Below, piece after piece: positions 11,855 through 24,101 of a stretch of DNA of 64,000 bases. Within the stretch, counting starts at the first letter, position 1. Every line of letters starts with the position of its first letter. Both the position numbers and the translations under genes were made by a program. The DNA comes from Phaeotremella fagi. Lineage: Eukaryota > Basidiomycota > Tremellomycetes > Tremellales > Phaeotremellaceae. The stretch covers positions 1,798,001-1,862,000 of the forward strand of contig BCHU01000002.1 in NCBI GenBank assembly GCA_001599715.1. Reading direction: 5' to 3'. Under the pieces are notes generated by a model. That model was not told where the DNA came from, made no database searches, and saw nothing but the letters and a program-made list of their open reading frames with translations.

Positions 11855-12718
11855 ATGCTAGATCTCAGCACCTTCAAAGGCAGAAGATCAGTCTTGAGAA
11901 TCACAGATGAAGATTCAGTCCACAAAGAAACCAACGATGGCTACCTCGCTACGCATCCAAAATTCCGCTCAGACCTCGATTACCACAGTCCAATCAGTCG
12001 TACCCAATGGTTAAAGAATTTCAACAGACACAAACAATCTGATTTCAACCATGAAAAAGAGGCTAGTCTCATTGTAGATCACGTTCTAGGTGGTTGGACA
12101 GATTGGTCAACTTATCGTCAACCGGAATACAGTTCTTTCATCTCAACTTCGGCAAGTCTTGAATGGTGTATCTGGGAGATTAGTCGTCGATTAGTCAAAC
12201 TTAAGAAATCTCAGGTTGAGTTATCGATGATTCGTCGATCTTATTCGTATAGATATAGAGGTATCAAACCTGTGACCATTGATGCGACGGAGATCATCGA
12301 TCAATGGATGGGAAGTGATATCCAAGATATCGGACGGGCGTATAATTTCGCGAGATCATCTAAAGAGGTGTTGTTTTATGGTAGAATATTTAAGAGGGAT
12401 ATAACCAATGTCACTCAATGGTCTAAATCGGTGAGTTTCACTTTCAATCTCTAGTTACTGTATACGAATCTGACTCAAATCACAATCTAATCTAGCACCA
12501 ACCCGTCGTTCTTCCTAGAGAATTCTTTATACCTAGGAAAAATTGGCATGGGAGGGACTGGATCGATCGTTTAGTCTGGAGTCCTTTTGATGAATTCAGA
12601 ACGGCGGCTGGGAAGATCGAGGAGAGAAGAGCTCAGATCGACGCATCTGAGGGAAGGAGGGTAAGTGGCCTCTGCGCTTTATTGGGGGGGTTGAAATTTA
12701 TTATCATGCTTATAGTAA
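11855..12718 (+). CDS. ADP-ribosyltransferase-like (R-S-E layout) protein, paralogue 1
   Basis: Exon 1 11855..12430, exon 2 from 12496; a final donor GTAAGT at 12661 spliced to CTTATAG would place a TAA at 12716 immediately after the join (otherwise the frame reads on to about 12756). Clear paralogue of the gene at 53049: shared blocks SLEWCIWEISRRL, SSKEVLFYGRIF, and a C-terminal DWIDRLVW. The order VLRIT (Arg), SFISTS (Ser-Thr-Ser) and SKEVLFYG (Glu) matches the R-S-E catalytic arrangement of ADP-ribosyltransferase folds, and the layout resembles the fungal domain family known as DUF7587. Enzymatic activity is inference. There is no signal peptide, so it is probably intracellular. The upstream ATG is in a clean context and opens the frame. 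Confidence 0.6.
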
Positions 12719-12891
12719 ACGTGCGACCTTCGCACGAGTGTGGTGTCTTGAGATGAACAGCGCTGGAGTAGATTTGGAGGGGACGATTTGAATACGTTCT
12801 GCATCTGCACATGTTACCGTATCTACCTAAGAAAGCCTAATACAACATTCAACACTTAGTGCTGTCCAGGCACTCCATGTCTATTATCTTT

Positions 12892-14308
12892 CTATTCTCC
12901 TTCATTAGGGATAACACTGTTTTCTTCTGGTTCAGCACTTCCAATCCCATTACTGTCTCTCGTGAAAGGAGGTAAGATATCCCATTCACTCAATCCAACC
13001 CTACCACCTGCAGCCTTCCATCGTTCCAAATTTTCTTTTCTCCTCGTAACGCATAATTCGACGAGTGCATTCAAATAATCATTCGAGTACTCAAACTAAA
13101 TTACATCAGCCTGGTCACCATCAAGGAATCAAAGTAGTACTCACCTCGATCTCACCACCGTACTCCTCCAATAATTGATCGGGGGCTATGAGTTCTTTGG
13201 AAAGATCTGGATTCAGATGTATTTTTTGTCTAGTGAATGTACTGAATCCAGAGTCAATTGAATCCCCTTTCACGAGATGTAGGACTTACTCTATAAATGG
13301 CCATAGGAGGGTGACGAAAAGACTTCCCAACCAAGGCATTTTAAGTAATCCTGCACCCCCTAATCGCTCCTAATAAATCGACCAAATCAGTACCTTTCAT
13401 AAATGAATGATTGATTGATTAGAACATACTGGGTATTGTGTTTGTAATCCATTTAGAATCTGTCTGGAAACGCTCATGACCCCACTCTGAGTTTGGGTTT
13501 TCCCGCTCATATCAGCACAGAACATCAATCCTCTGATCCAACCCAATCAGCTTCTCTAGGTTATAAACATCATCAGGATAACTCACTGCACCCCAGCTAC
13601 CATCAAGTCGACCGTACGTTCGACGACAAACATCATATGTTTAACTTGAGCGAAGGAGGGAGGCATCGTGTTTTTCGATGGCCAAGTCACGAGAACTGGA
13701 TGGCCTGATCTTGTATATCCCATGATGACAATTTTACCGGATTCAAACTGAGACACGTGAGTTTAGATTCAAATTGGATGGATGATTAAGAGGACAGATT
13801 TACCTCCGGTCTCAATTCTTCTGCCATACCCTCAACATCGTATAGTCCCAAAGTTCTTCTCCAAACCATGTTGTTTTCGAGTCTTTTGATAGCTGCTTGA
13901 AGATCGTGCTTGGAAGTGGCTGCAATTGGAGATTCAGTATTCAATCTGTATACAGTCGTAACATACCTAGAAGAAATCTGGATAGGTGCTCAACTTATGT
14001 CCCCGTAACCAAGTAAACACTGTCAACTTACCGTCGCATCATATCCTCAGACTAAATGACATTCAGCAATGATCACTAGTCTGTGAATGCTTAAGACTCA
14101 CCAAATACATTTTCTCCCAATCATCAAAGCCTGCGGTCTCTTCACTACCCTCTTTTACAGGTAACTTCAGAGCTTCGTTACTGAAATGCTCGATCATTGA
14201 TTTCAACTTGACACCATCAGGGGATCCATCTGGGAAAAGTGGATTTCTTTCTGGTACATTTGATGAAGGTGGAGGATAGGGTATGGGGGCAGACAGCTTC
14301 GTAGACAT
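12892..14308 (-). CDS. CRAL-TRIO (Sec14-like) lipid-transfer domain protein
   Basis: At least seven exons. The N-terminal helical part reads DDWEKMYL-SEDMMRR, later DLQAAIKRLENNMVWRRTLG, which fits the CRAL-TRIO N-terminal bundle ending in the usual WRR. The lipid-binding domain follows: FESGKIVIMGYTRSGHPVLV, VKHMMFVVERTVDLM, GLMFCADMSG, MPWLGSLFVTLLWPFIEQKI, and the closing LIAPDQLLEEYGGEIEFEY, matching the conserved P-x-L-x-x-EYGG element. Proteins of this class move or sense phosphatidylinositol and other lipids between membranes. The start chosen is MSTKLSAPIPYPPP; an upstream ATG lies inside what looks like a 5'UTR intron (donor GTAAGT near 14391). The intron between MMRR and the next exon is the least certain. 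Divergent from DSS1, 234 bp apart. Confidence 0.8.
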
Positions 14309-14542
14309 GTTATGGTATTGTCCTTGAGATTGGTATGGATTGAAGAAATTGAAGTGAGATGATAACAACCATTGACTCGTAAACTTACCACAATCGATCA
14401 GGCACCATTCTGCCGTAACAAAAAATGTTATGACGGAGTTTCCCTAATGTCCGTGGCTTCCACACTGATCTCAATTTTTTTCATTCCTCAAATAACCTAT
14501 TCTTCTGAAATTGATTCATCTCCCTAACATAGCCTTCGAACA

Positions 14543-17486
14543 ATGACTTCAACCCTCTCCAAAAGAGGATTAGGATGTGTGCAAGATTCCATGAAGTCAT
14601 TGAAAGTCATACGGAGAACTTTCAACCAAATAGAGAGATACAACACTACTCAAGCTGGACCATCAGATTATCGAAGAATCGGCAAAGAAGTAGATGAGGC
14701 TATATACGAACGGATGTATAAAGCCAAACCTGCACTTCTGGGATCTAAGAAGAAAGAACGTGTAGCTTTCGTAGTGGGCGATGGAGGGGTTTCCAATGAT
14801 AGAAGGGAATTTTTCGCCAAGGACTCGGAAGTTGAGGTTGGATTTAGTAATTCTTTGGAAGGAGCTGAAGTTACTGAAGGGATATTGGGATTGGATAGCG
14901 GGAGGATCGTTGAATGTAGACGGTAAGCTTGATGTAATGGCTAAAGGCGTATACAAGCTGACGACTCTTGATAGATCTGGAACAATAACGTTAGGTTTGA
15001 TTCTAACCCACATCGTTATGGCTGGTCGTCCACGTCTGTTGATTCTTCGACCGACTGGAGAAATTTGGCCAGTTTCACCAAAAGACGTTCAATTCATCAT
15101 GCCAACTTCATTATTTTCTTCAGAACAAGCGTCAAAATGTTGGTCACCTGAATTACTCAGATTATGGGCAAAAGGTGAATCTGAAGAGCAAATCGGTAAA
15201 GAGAATCTGGAGGAGATGATCAAAGCTAGAAGAGAAGCTGTTATGATTATGCGAAAAGTCAAACTACACACGGAAAAGATGGAACAAAGACTGATATCCG
15301 GTGGAGTGAACAGTGGAATAGATTCTATATGGGAGAAATGGGCTAGTGAGAATGGAAACGAAAGAAGTGGGATTACATCTTTGGAAGCGGCCGATTTTCT
15401 TCTCAATTCAGGTAAAACGGATTCCATCACCATTCGACCTAACACTTTACCGGTTTACGCAGCACATCGTTGTTTGATGCAGAGACCTGATCTGTTCTTG
15501 GCTGATCAAGGAGATATGTGGGAAACTGGTAGATTTATGGTTCGAAGTCGATCTGAACGAGAGCGAATTCAAAAAGTATCCGATTGGATCGAAGGGATTC
15601 AGACAGGTGACGATAACCCCTTGAGTCAGTTTGTGATCAAAGCGAAGAATATTGTCGAATTATCAAAGGAAGGGGACACGGGATTACCGGGTTGGACTAA
15701 GGACGATCTAGATATCATTTCGATCCTCACTTCTAGACTATACGAATTACGTTCAACTCAGGTGTCGCCATATCACGCACTTGCACCTAGTATCATCAAA
15801 GCTTTACATCTTTATCCGGGTGAGAGAATTGAGGAAGGATTGATAGCTAGATTTCTAAGGGATATAGGGATCCTTCCAGCATGGGACAGTTTAGAATTCG
15901 CTAAATCGGTAGAAACCGACAACAGGTCGAAAGCAATGACTGGATCTTCTACCGATGGCCCTGGCAACTTATTGGGAGGAAACGAACTGGATAGTTTACG
16001 AGAGGATTACACGAATCACAGAGTCTATGTTATCGACGATCCAACTGCGTCGGAATTGGATGACGGTATATCGTTGGAACGAGTTCACGATTCTACAGAC
16101 GTTTGGGTACACATCCACGTAGCTGATCCTACTAGATACATCTCTCCTAATCATCCATTGGCTGTCAACGCATCTTTCCAAGGGTCCTCTCTCTACCTTC
16201 CTGAAGGTTCGCGTCCTTTATTCGATAATGAAGTTATAATGAAAGAACTCAGTTTAGGTGCTGATATCACAAAAAACAACGGTGCTCAAGGTGTAATGAC
16301 GTTCTCCGCTAGATTTGACCAGAAAGGAGAAGTGCAAGATTCAAAAGTTTCTTTGGGTTGGATCAAGAAACCTAGAGTTGTGACTTACGAGTCGGTTGAT
16401 TTGGCTCTGGGGGTGGAAAGATCGTTACCAACCAGACCTTTCGGTTCAATCACTCCATCAAATACCATTCCTTTACCAGAAATTTCAGAGTTAGATTTGA
16501 AAGATCTCAAAACCCTTCGTGAAATTGCCGACAAACACCGGGCCAAACGATTCGAGCATTCAGGATTCGATTGGACCGTCCCTTCAGGCGAGGTATCACT
16601 AGATTCAAAAGGACCTTTGAAGAATCTCTTCGATCGGGAACAACTATCATCAAAGGTCGTTCTATCCAGACCCCCTGTTGTCGACTACATTGTCTCTTCA
16701 TCTGTTGAATCATCTTTGAACGCTTCCCACCTAGTAGCGGAATTCATGATTGTCGCAGGTAAAGTTGCCGGTCAATTCTGTCACGAAAGGAATGTTCCAG
16801 TGATCTACCGTGGGAGTTCATCACCACTTATCACGGATCCCAATAGCACTTCCACGATCGATGAATTGTTGGCAGCCAGAACACCAGGTACTGGATTCAT
16901 CGATACCTTCAAACTTCTATCTTCAGGTATCTACTCGCCACCCGGTACGATAGATTTTCAACCGATAGATCATTGGGTTATGGGTATCAACAAATCTCAA
17001 GGTGGTTATGTAAGGGTTACAAGTCCCCTCAGAAGATTTGGAGATATGATCGCCCACTGGCAAATCAAATCACAACTCGTCAAAGAGAAAAACCTTGTTA
17101 TCGGGAACGATAAATTGAATAATAACGATGTCAAGGAGTTATCCAGACGATCGGAGATTTCTTCGAAGAAGATTAAACATGCTGGAAACAATTCGCAGGC
17201 ATATTGGAGAGCTGGATTGTTCATGTCGAAATTGAACGGTGAATACCGGGAGGGTATTGATTTACGGGCACCTGTGAAAGCTAGGATAGCGGGGTCAACG
17301 ACGTATTTGCAAGCTACGCACTCGTCGATTGTTCCTGTTCATCTCAGTCAGTTGGGTTGTATGGCTCAATTAACTGTTGGGGGTATCGAAAAGGCTGCAA
17401 AGTATAATGTTGGAGATGAGATTGAAGTTAGGATAACGGACGTTAGACAATGGCCTTTATCCCAGATCTCGGTGGTGGCAGCGTAG
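14543..17486 (+). CDS. DSS1: Mitochondrial 3'-5' exoribonuclease, RNB domain (Dss1/CYT-4 type)
   Basis: Exonuclease of the mitochondrial degradosome, degrading mitochondrial RNA with the helicase Suv3. Exon 1 (14543..about 14922) holds an Arg/Thr-rich, acid-poor N-terminus consistent with mitochondrial import. One intron follows, then a single long exon to TAG at 17484, about 960 residues in all. The RNB catalytic signature is IDDPTASELDDGIS near 16032-16073, with the clustered Asp residues that bind Mg2+. Other family blocks: VHIHVADPTRYI, SLYLPEGSRPLF, FSARFD, and the late GGYVRVTSPLRRFGDMIAHW near 17000. A degenerate S1-like C-terminus (DEIEVRITDVRQWP) ends the protein. The joined exon reads ECR-R-SGTITLGLILTH. 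Confidence 0.9.
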
Positions 17487-17649
17487 CGTTATATTGAACG
17501 AAATATCTTAAATCACAACTCGTAGATTCGTATTTGTACACATTACTATATATACCTTGCATTACTGTTATTGTATTTGCTTGGTACAATGCATAACTCA
17601 TTAATCCCCATAATTATACATATGATAGCCAATCGCTAAATTTTCATTT

Positions 17650-18924
17650 CTATGCTTGCGTAGGAGGACCACCGAAACCCATTCGCAAAGGAGGTGGTGG
17701 AGGTGGTGCTTGACCCTGTTGTTGATAACCACTGTAGTCAGCTGGGAAACCAGGAGGTGGAGCAGGATAACCAGGTTGACCACCGTATCCCTGTGGATAA
17801 CCTTGTGGTGGATAGCCTTGGGGTGGATATTGTTGTTGTTGCTGTTGCTGTTGTTGAGAATAATCGTATTGTTGTTGAGGTGGTTGATAGACTGGCATAC
17901 CAGCTGGTGGTGGAGGTGGTACATGAGCTTGAGCATTTGAGAATCCAGCTGGTAAAGCTGCTGTTGACTGGGCTGATAACGCTCCTGCGAATTGACCTAG
18001 GACATTAGAAGAATTTCTGTGGAATGACATACCTTGATAACCAGAGAATCCAGCAGCTGCAGCTGCAGGTAACAGTGATTGTTTCCTAAAGAAATATAAG
18101 TGTTGGATCACAGGTAAAATCAGAGTGACTAGACGTACGATGCTTGTGCAGCCAATAACCTCTCAGCCGTCGTTCCATGTCTCTCACCCTTCCCATCCTT
18201 CTTGAAAGCATATTGTACTGATATCTGTTTCCCACCCAAAAATTGTCCATTCATGTTTTCAATAGCCATATCTGCAGCTTCGAAATCGTGATACGAAACG
18301 AAACCATATCCCTTGGATACACCTGTCGTAGGATCTCTTGCAATCTAGATCATGAATTAGTCACGAACGTAGTAGCATCTCCATAGATAGGATATAAACA
18401 CTCACCTTGGGTTGTTCAGCGACAGAACCAAAAGTTGAGAAAGTATCATATAACGACGACTCATCAACTTTCTCATCCAAAGTACCAATAAACAGATTCG
18501 CGCCAACATCCATCTGTTTCTTGTCATAAGAAGCTTTATTGACTCTAATCGGTTTACCCCATAATTTGATTTGATTCATGATTTTAACCGCGTAATCTGC
18601 GTCGGCTTCTGATAGGAATTCACAAAATCCAAATCCTTGATGTGCCATTGATATCCTATCTTTTGGAAGGAAAACGTTGGCTTAGAAGATAGGGTGTCAG
18701 TTCATGGTCTTCATGAACCTCTTTTTTTCGACGACGCTTAAACTCACACACTGGTCCTGCTTGTAACATGAGCTCCCAAATTAAAGCATCTGAACATTTT
18801 TCATCGAGATTTCCCTAATAAATTGATCAGACTACGGCTTTGTGACCTGTGATTTAATTCAACTCACCAAATAGACTGTAGCTTCTTGATTTCTATCTTG
18901 CTCTGGTTTACTTTGCATCGACAT
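17650..18924 (-). CDS. HSH49: Splicing factor 3b subunit 4 (SF3b49, Hsh49)
   Basis: U2 snRNP component that helps SF3b bind near the branch site. Two RRMs: the first has [23 protein letters not shown], and QGFGFCEF; the second has [21 protein letters not shown], then [21 protein letters not shown] Gln/Pro/Gly/Tyr-rich tail ([12 protein letters not shown] and a run of Gln) ends GGPPTQA. That composition and RRM order match SF3B4. At least five exons. The start [20 protein letters not shown] puts the first RRM at the usual distance. The CAG/CCA-rich tail creates spurious long frames on the other strand. Convergent with DSS1, divergent from UTP11 by about 200 bp. Confidence 0.92.
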
Positions 18925-19125
18925 CTTAAATCTGTATCACGATTTTGTTAAGATGAAGATGTTGTTTTTGTTGAAAAGAAAGCGAAAGATAGAAAGAAGA
19001 AAGCACTTATAGGTCAAATTCCCTTACGTAAGCATTCCAAAAAATCTGATGCATTTTTGAACTTTCAACGAGATGAGATGATCATCAACTTCGTTATCTT
19101 CACATACATATATTGTCTTTCCAAG

Positions 19126-20253
19126 ATGGCTAACACATCCATGAGAAGTAAGCAGAAGCTATCCAGATCAAACCACTAACATCCAGATTCCCTCCACAGG
19201 AGGAATCACAAGGAAAGAGCTCAACCACTCCACAGAGCCAGATTAGGTCTCCTTGAAAAACATAAAGATTATGTCCATCGGGCGAGAGATTATAAATCCA
19301 AGAAAGATCGAATCAAGAAATTGAAAGAGAAAGCTGCTTTCAGAAACAAGGATGAATTCTATTTTGGAATGATTAAAGGTAAAACCGTTGGGGGTGTTGC
19401 TATTGGTGATAGAGGGAATGAAAGTTTATCAACGGATATGGTTAGATTGTTGAAAACTCAGGATGTTGGTTATATAAAGGTTCAAATTGCACAAGATGAA
19501 AAGGTATGTCAATAGAGACTGTTAGTTTCATTCGTTTTTGACTTATTCTTGGACTGTTTAGCAAATCTCAAAGCTCAGATCGCAACTCGAAGTCACTGCT
19601 CCAGTCGCTGGACCATCAGAATGGAACGCAGCATCCGAACTCGCTGAGGTAGAAAAAATGGCAGAAATGGGTATAATCTTGAAACCCAGAGAAGAGAGAA
19701 TTAGCAGTAAAGGCAAAGGCAAGGCTAAAGCTCTTCCTGAAGGACATGTCGTTTTCGTCGATGATCGTGAAGAGAGTGAGTTTATTTTACCAATGGTTAA
19801 ACTAACGGATCAGTGAATCGATATGGGCAAAATTCTGTTATTCCAGAAGAGACTGTGCCCGAGGATGAGACTGTTGATCTAGGATGGATAGAAGTGACGT
19901 CGAAAAGTAAGAAAAAGAACAAGAACAAGGTCGAGGAGAAACCTGCAGAACCGGATCCAGAAAAGACAACAGATGAAGCAAGAGTAAGTCCGTAACCAAA
20001 ATCAACAACTAACAACTAGTCATATCGTATGGAACTTTTAGGTGACCTGTCAGCTTTACTTGGAAGAGTGAAACTCCTACGACAGGCAGAGGCGAAATTA
20101 GAAACTACCAAATCGTTGATGGGTAAAGGTGGTGCTAGGAAGGTTCGGGAAGCTGGTGTGGTCGATGATGAGAACGCTCCCGAAAATCGTAATGGGGAGA
20201 GAAAGAGGTTTGAGCATAAGATGTGGAAATGGAATTTAGAGAGGAGGAGATGA
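19126..20253 (+). CDS. UTP11: U3 snoRNP protein Utp11 (SSU processome)
   Basis: Nucleolar factor for 18S rRNA maturation. Exon 1 MANTSMR is followed by a roughly 39-nt intron whose acceptor CATCCAG gives [21 protein letters not shown]; only this acceptor keeps the conserved HKERxQP and [17 protein letters not shown] blocks in frame. Further conserved blocks: [34 protein letters not shown], and a Lys-rich C-terminal part with [15 protein letters not shown] and a basic end. About 270 residues over five exons. The C-terminal third has an acidic/Lys-rich linker ([18 protein letters not shown]) longer than I would expect in yeast or human. Confidence 0.9.
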
Positions 20254-20463
20254 GTGAGATGTGGATCCCGATTCGAAGTTTAGGCATGTATCATCTTTTT
20301 GTTGTTCAAAGAAAGGATATTATTCACTCTGTCTGTATGAGTGGCAAACTCAAAATATGGCAAATTCGACTACTTCGCATAACCTAATAAACTTCCTTCT
20401 ACTGTACATCTGAAAATATCTCTAACCCTTGGAAGCATTTGAGCCAACATCGTGCTCTGCCTC

Positions 20464-21330
20464 CTAATCATCATTTCCTTCCTCTATCTCCTGTTCGCCT
20501 TCCTCTCTAGACTGAATATCAGTCTCAATGGAAGTCGTCTCAATACCTTTCCCTTTGTTGACTGTACTGCCAGCACCCTCATTCCCAACTGACCTTCACC
20601 ATTCAATTTATTCCAAACTCCGACCCACCCCTCTGTATCTGATTTCTTTGCTGAGATGATTGTATCGATCTTGCTTTGGTTCGCGAGATCTTCAGCATCG
20701 TCAGCTACATATGGTAAACCATAGTGATCCCAGACACTGTACAAAGCTTCTTTCTGTCTACTCAGACAATCATTGAATTTGTGTTTTCTTTGGAGGAGGT
20801 TGAAATTGATCGACTTGGTTGATCGGGAGGTAAGAGATTGAATGGTATCGTGGGTTCGACTAAGTTCAAGTTCTTGCCAAACAACACCAAGTTTATGGAA
20901 CTCAATACTCATACCTCCCTCTTGTAAGTGTTTGATATAATTCAAACGGCGAGCCTCTACTTGACTTGTTGCAGTCTGTAAAACACTCTTGGTAGCTTCA
21001 GTTGAATTGTTCTTACTCTTCTTTCCTTTTACTTTCTTATCAAAAATTGTTCTATCTGAGTGGCGTCAGTTCCGTACGAAATAGAGCTCGTTCAATTATA
21101 CTGTAGAACATACCTGAGTCGGTGAGGGAGTATAACTGACGCATGGACATCCACGTTTCCTCAATTTTGGACTCAACGTACTCTTCTTCATTCTCGACGT
21201 AATGAGAGAGTGGGGATATGTTTTGCTGAAAAGGCCTTTCGAGTCTCACTTTCATTCGAGAGGGTAGTGAAGAAGACATACAAGGTGCCATCTTCTTGTT
21301 ACCATTCTTGCTAGAACCTTTAAGTTTCAT
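20464..21330 (-). CDS. Hypothetical protein, charged helical, acidic tail uncertain
   Basis: Exon 1 (21330..about 21119, MKLKGSSKNGNKKMAPC...) joins by donor GTATGT and acceptor CACTCAG to D-RTIFDKKVKGKKSK and then a long, helix-prone region (VEARRLNYIKHLQ, FHKLGVVWQELELSRTHDTI, LLQRKHKFNDCLSRQ). I do not recognise a family. Two endings are possible. Without further splicing the frame stops at 20484 with an Arg/Leu-rich tail. Removing a 35-nt segment (donor GTGGGT, acceptor GTGAAG) instead gives an acidic tail ending QSREEGEQEIEEGNDD and a stop at 20464. I prefer the second because the residue pattern looks selected, but this is weak evidence. No signal peptide or membrane segment. Confidence 0.55.
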
Positions 21331-22012
21331 GCTGTAGTCCGAAAAAATTGAATACGTATAGATTGGAAAGTGTTACTAAGAAAGAAACTGGGAAACGGTG
21401 GCAAGAATATATGTCTTCCGATCATGATAGCGGAGTCCAATGACATTACAAAAAGGTAGTTGCGAAGTCTGTCGGCCTAATGAGAAGATTGAAACAAAGG
21501 TGGCCACATTCGAAGCCCATCGGGAAAATCGACGTTCGACATCTGACTTCACCGAAACAACTCACCAACAAGCCACACAGTACTCAAGAAGTAGAAAACA
21601 CGGATCCATGACATCGAAATTACAATGTAAACTGATGCGATTGAGTAAAGCAGCCCATGAAAGTTTTAGATCTGATCGAATCATTTGATGTGAAATTCGT
21701 AATCAATATCAGGAATCTAAGGTTCAGTTGGGCATTGAAAACCTTTCGATTGGTGGATGTGCTTGCATAAGATTCTTTTCTCATCGACGCTATCTATATG
21801 CTTTGATCAATTATCTCAATTGTTCTCAGCCTTATGACGATATGTGTTGGAATGTACAGTATCACTTGATCAGTCGTTCTCACGTTCCAAATTGCTTAAA
21901 AATGAGGTATATAAAGTCATCGTTGACACCAATTTTCTTTCTTTATTCTAACCTCAAAACAATTTCTTGAGGTACTGTATATACAACTTGATATTTGCTT
22001 ACTGATCGTAAA
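21331..22012. other. Intergenic, no confident gene
   Basis: About 680 bp. One 82-codon open frame at 21440-21688 is rich in Ser, Arg and Lys but shows no conserved motif, signal peptide or paralogue. I leave it unannotated. Confidence 0.4.
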
Positions 22013-22771
22013 ATGAAATTCCAACTTTCCGTGTTCCTCTCAACAGCCTTTGTAACCGGTACGTTAAAACTGTCTGATTTCTGAAGTTACCTCAACTAAA
22101 GCATTCAGCTTTCACAGGTGTTTCTTCAGCGCCACTTGACACAAGACAGTCCACAGCCGTCTTGTGTGCCCCTCTGGTCGATGCGGCTCATGCCCTTCTT
22201 GCCACTTCAGACTCCTCAAATACCAATGTTGACAAGTAAGTTTCGATTTGCTGCAATTCAACATAACTGACATTCGCTTAGTATTTTGAAGGAGATTGAT
22301 AGACTTGTTAAATCTGACAGTCCAGTCAGTCAAATCACTAAAGATGGCAAGTTTCCCCACATAATTGTTTTTTGGACGAGACTGACATCATGTGCAGTTT
22401 CATCAGGACTAGTTTCCAATGGACTTTACGGACCTACTTTCTTCTTCTACTCTCTAGCTGTAATTTTTCCTGATCTATCACAAACTAACGATTTCCAGAC
22501 TGTACTTGAAAACGTTGATCCATCATGTAAATATGATTTCTCAGAGTGTTCAACTGCATTGGACAACGCTAGAGGTGCTACGTGTGAGTGAAAGCAAACC
22601 TTAAATGTGATTATGACGATGTATTGACAATCTCTCTGTGAGACAGCCGCCCAATCTTCTAGTGCTGAAGCAGCTTGTTCTGAAGCTAAATACCTCTGTA
22701 ATGCTTTCTACGATAGTGATCAAGTCGACGCTATCGTTCCTGGATGTACTGGATCCACTACAACAGCTTGA
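22013..22771 (+). CDS. Small secreted cysteine-containing protein
   Basis: Five exons. Signal peptide MKFQLSVFLSTAFVT, then SAPLDTRQSTAVLCAPLVDA, a helical segment ILKEIDRLVKSDSPVSQITK, a region with VSSGLVSNGLYGPTFFFYSL, then DPSCKYDFSECSTALDNARG and finally AACSEAKYLCNAFYDSDQVD ending GCTGSTTTA and TGA. Seven or so cysteines after the signal peptide suggest disulfides. No family recognised. The third intron appears to begin with GC rather than GT (22347..22397), since a GT alternative nearby breaks the frame. It could be a lineage-specific effector-like or wall protein (inference). Confidence 0.65.
22347..22397 (+). other. Probable GC-AG intron
   Basis: The junction AAAGATG|GCAAGT...GTGCAG|TTTCATC keeps the frame K-D-V-S-S-G-L-V. 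The nearby GTCAGT donor gives a frame that stops within about 20 codons. Confidence 0.6.
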
Positions 22772-23093
22772 TCTGTATAGTGATTGGGTTATCAGGAGTA
22801 AAGAAGATTCCGTATAATCGTTCCAATGTTTCCTTATCCTTAATTTTAATTGACTACCTACTTCTTTGGCCTTGATCTTATTTCATGTATTTATAGCAGT
22901 GATTCATTGCAATTGCACTCGCCAAAGTTAAGAAACCGCCACTATTGAAAAAGTGGTGTTATAACGCCGATGCATAGTGATCCGCCTCTTTCCGAGGTGA
23001 GCCTCTACCAATCAATATAAGTGTTTTTGCACAAGGCTAACTTTTGATATCTATCATCTATATCTATATATTTCAGACCCACCCATCCCCACC
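22772..23093. other. Intergenic upstream of COX4
   Basis: About 320 bp containing the COX4 promoter and leader; a pyrimidine-rich stretch directly precedes the ATG (CCCACCATGTCAG). Nothing else seen. Confidence 0.4.
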
Positions 23094-23837
23094 ATGTCAG
23101 CTATCTTCCGATCACTTCGTCAATTACGTCCAGCAACTATTCAATTAGTTAAACCTTCTCCAATCGCTTCACGTTCATTCACTCTTTCAGCTATTCGTTC
23201 TGCTGGTCACGGTCCACCTCAATTACTTGGTGAAGGTGTTAAACCAGGTCAAGTTCCTACCGAGTATGTTCAGTTGTTTTATCCATTTCAGTTGGGGAAA
23301 GAAGATTGTTGTTGGGAAAAGTCCCATTAGAATGATCAATATTTGGATAGTGGTCAAACTATGATTCGGGAGACTACGGGGGTCATTTGGTCAACGTTAT
23401 GAAAGGGAAACACGAAACTGACACCCGAATTTCATAGTGAACAACAAGCTACAGGTCTCGAGAGATTTGAACTCTTAGGTAAACTCGAAGGTGTCGATGT
23501 ATTCGACATGAACCCCATCGAAATGACTCGTTTGGGTACACCTCAAGACCCAATCCCAATTTACTCTTTGGTGGGTTATCCACCCAAATCTATGTAATCA
23601 ACTACGGCTGACACCTCAAATAGTTCCCAGAACGTCATGTCGGATGTACAGGTTTCCCAGCTGATTCCCATGACACCGTTTGGCTCCGTGTCAACGATAA
23701 ACTCAAGAACCATCGTTGCCCAGAATGTGGTTGTGGTATGTCCGCATCTTTCATTATTCCAAGTTCAAACATTGACGTATCTCTTAGTCTACACATTAAA
23801 CTTCCAAGGTGATCCCAACGCCGCTCACCACCACTAA
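23094..23837 (+). CDS. COX4: Cytochrome c oxidase subunit 4 (mammalian Vb)
   Basis: Nuclear-encoded, zinc-binding subunit of complex IV. The N-terminus is a basic, Ser-rich mitochondrial presequence (MSAIFRSLRQLRPATIQLVK, SRSFTLSAIRSAG). The mature part has EQQATGLERFELLGKLEG, the block FPERHVGCTGFPADSHDTVW, and the zinc site HRCPECGCVYTLNF, then GDPNAAHHH and TAA. Cys and His ligands are present. At least four exons; splices are in phase (TE-D-EQQA, then IPIYSL-FPERH). Identification very secure. Confidence 0.95.
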
Positions 23838-24101
23838 AAATGGAAATCATATGAATAGATTTGGCGAAAAATCATAATCATAAGGAAAGATGGGATTATA
23901 CGGGCGTATCTGATGGATGCAGCGATGTCTCATTTTGATTGAAAAGCATGGCCGTTTACAATACTGACTTCGAACTCGATTTTATTTGCAATTCTTTGAT
24001 ATGATGGAAGGAGATCGCGCTGTCACGGGGAAACAATCTCAAAAGACCAAATTTACATCAGGATATCGTTTTACTCAAGATATCTTTTAATATCGTCAAT
24101 A

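Noticed and set aside
17656..18008. Overlapping plus-strand frames opposite the SF3b4 tail
   Set aside because: They mirror the Gln/Pro/Gly-rich codons of the minus-strand gene.
21440..21688. 82-codon plus-strand frame
   Set aside because: No domain, signal peptide or paralogue; length is within chance.
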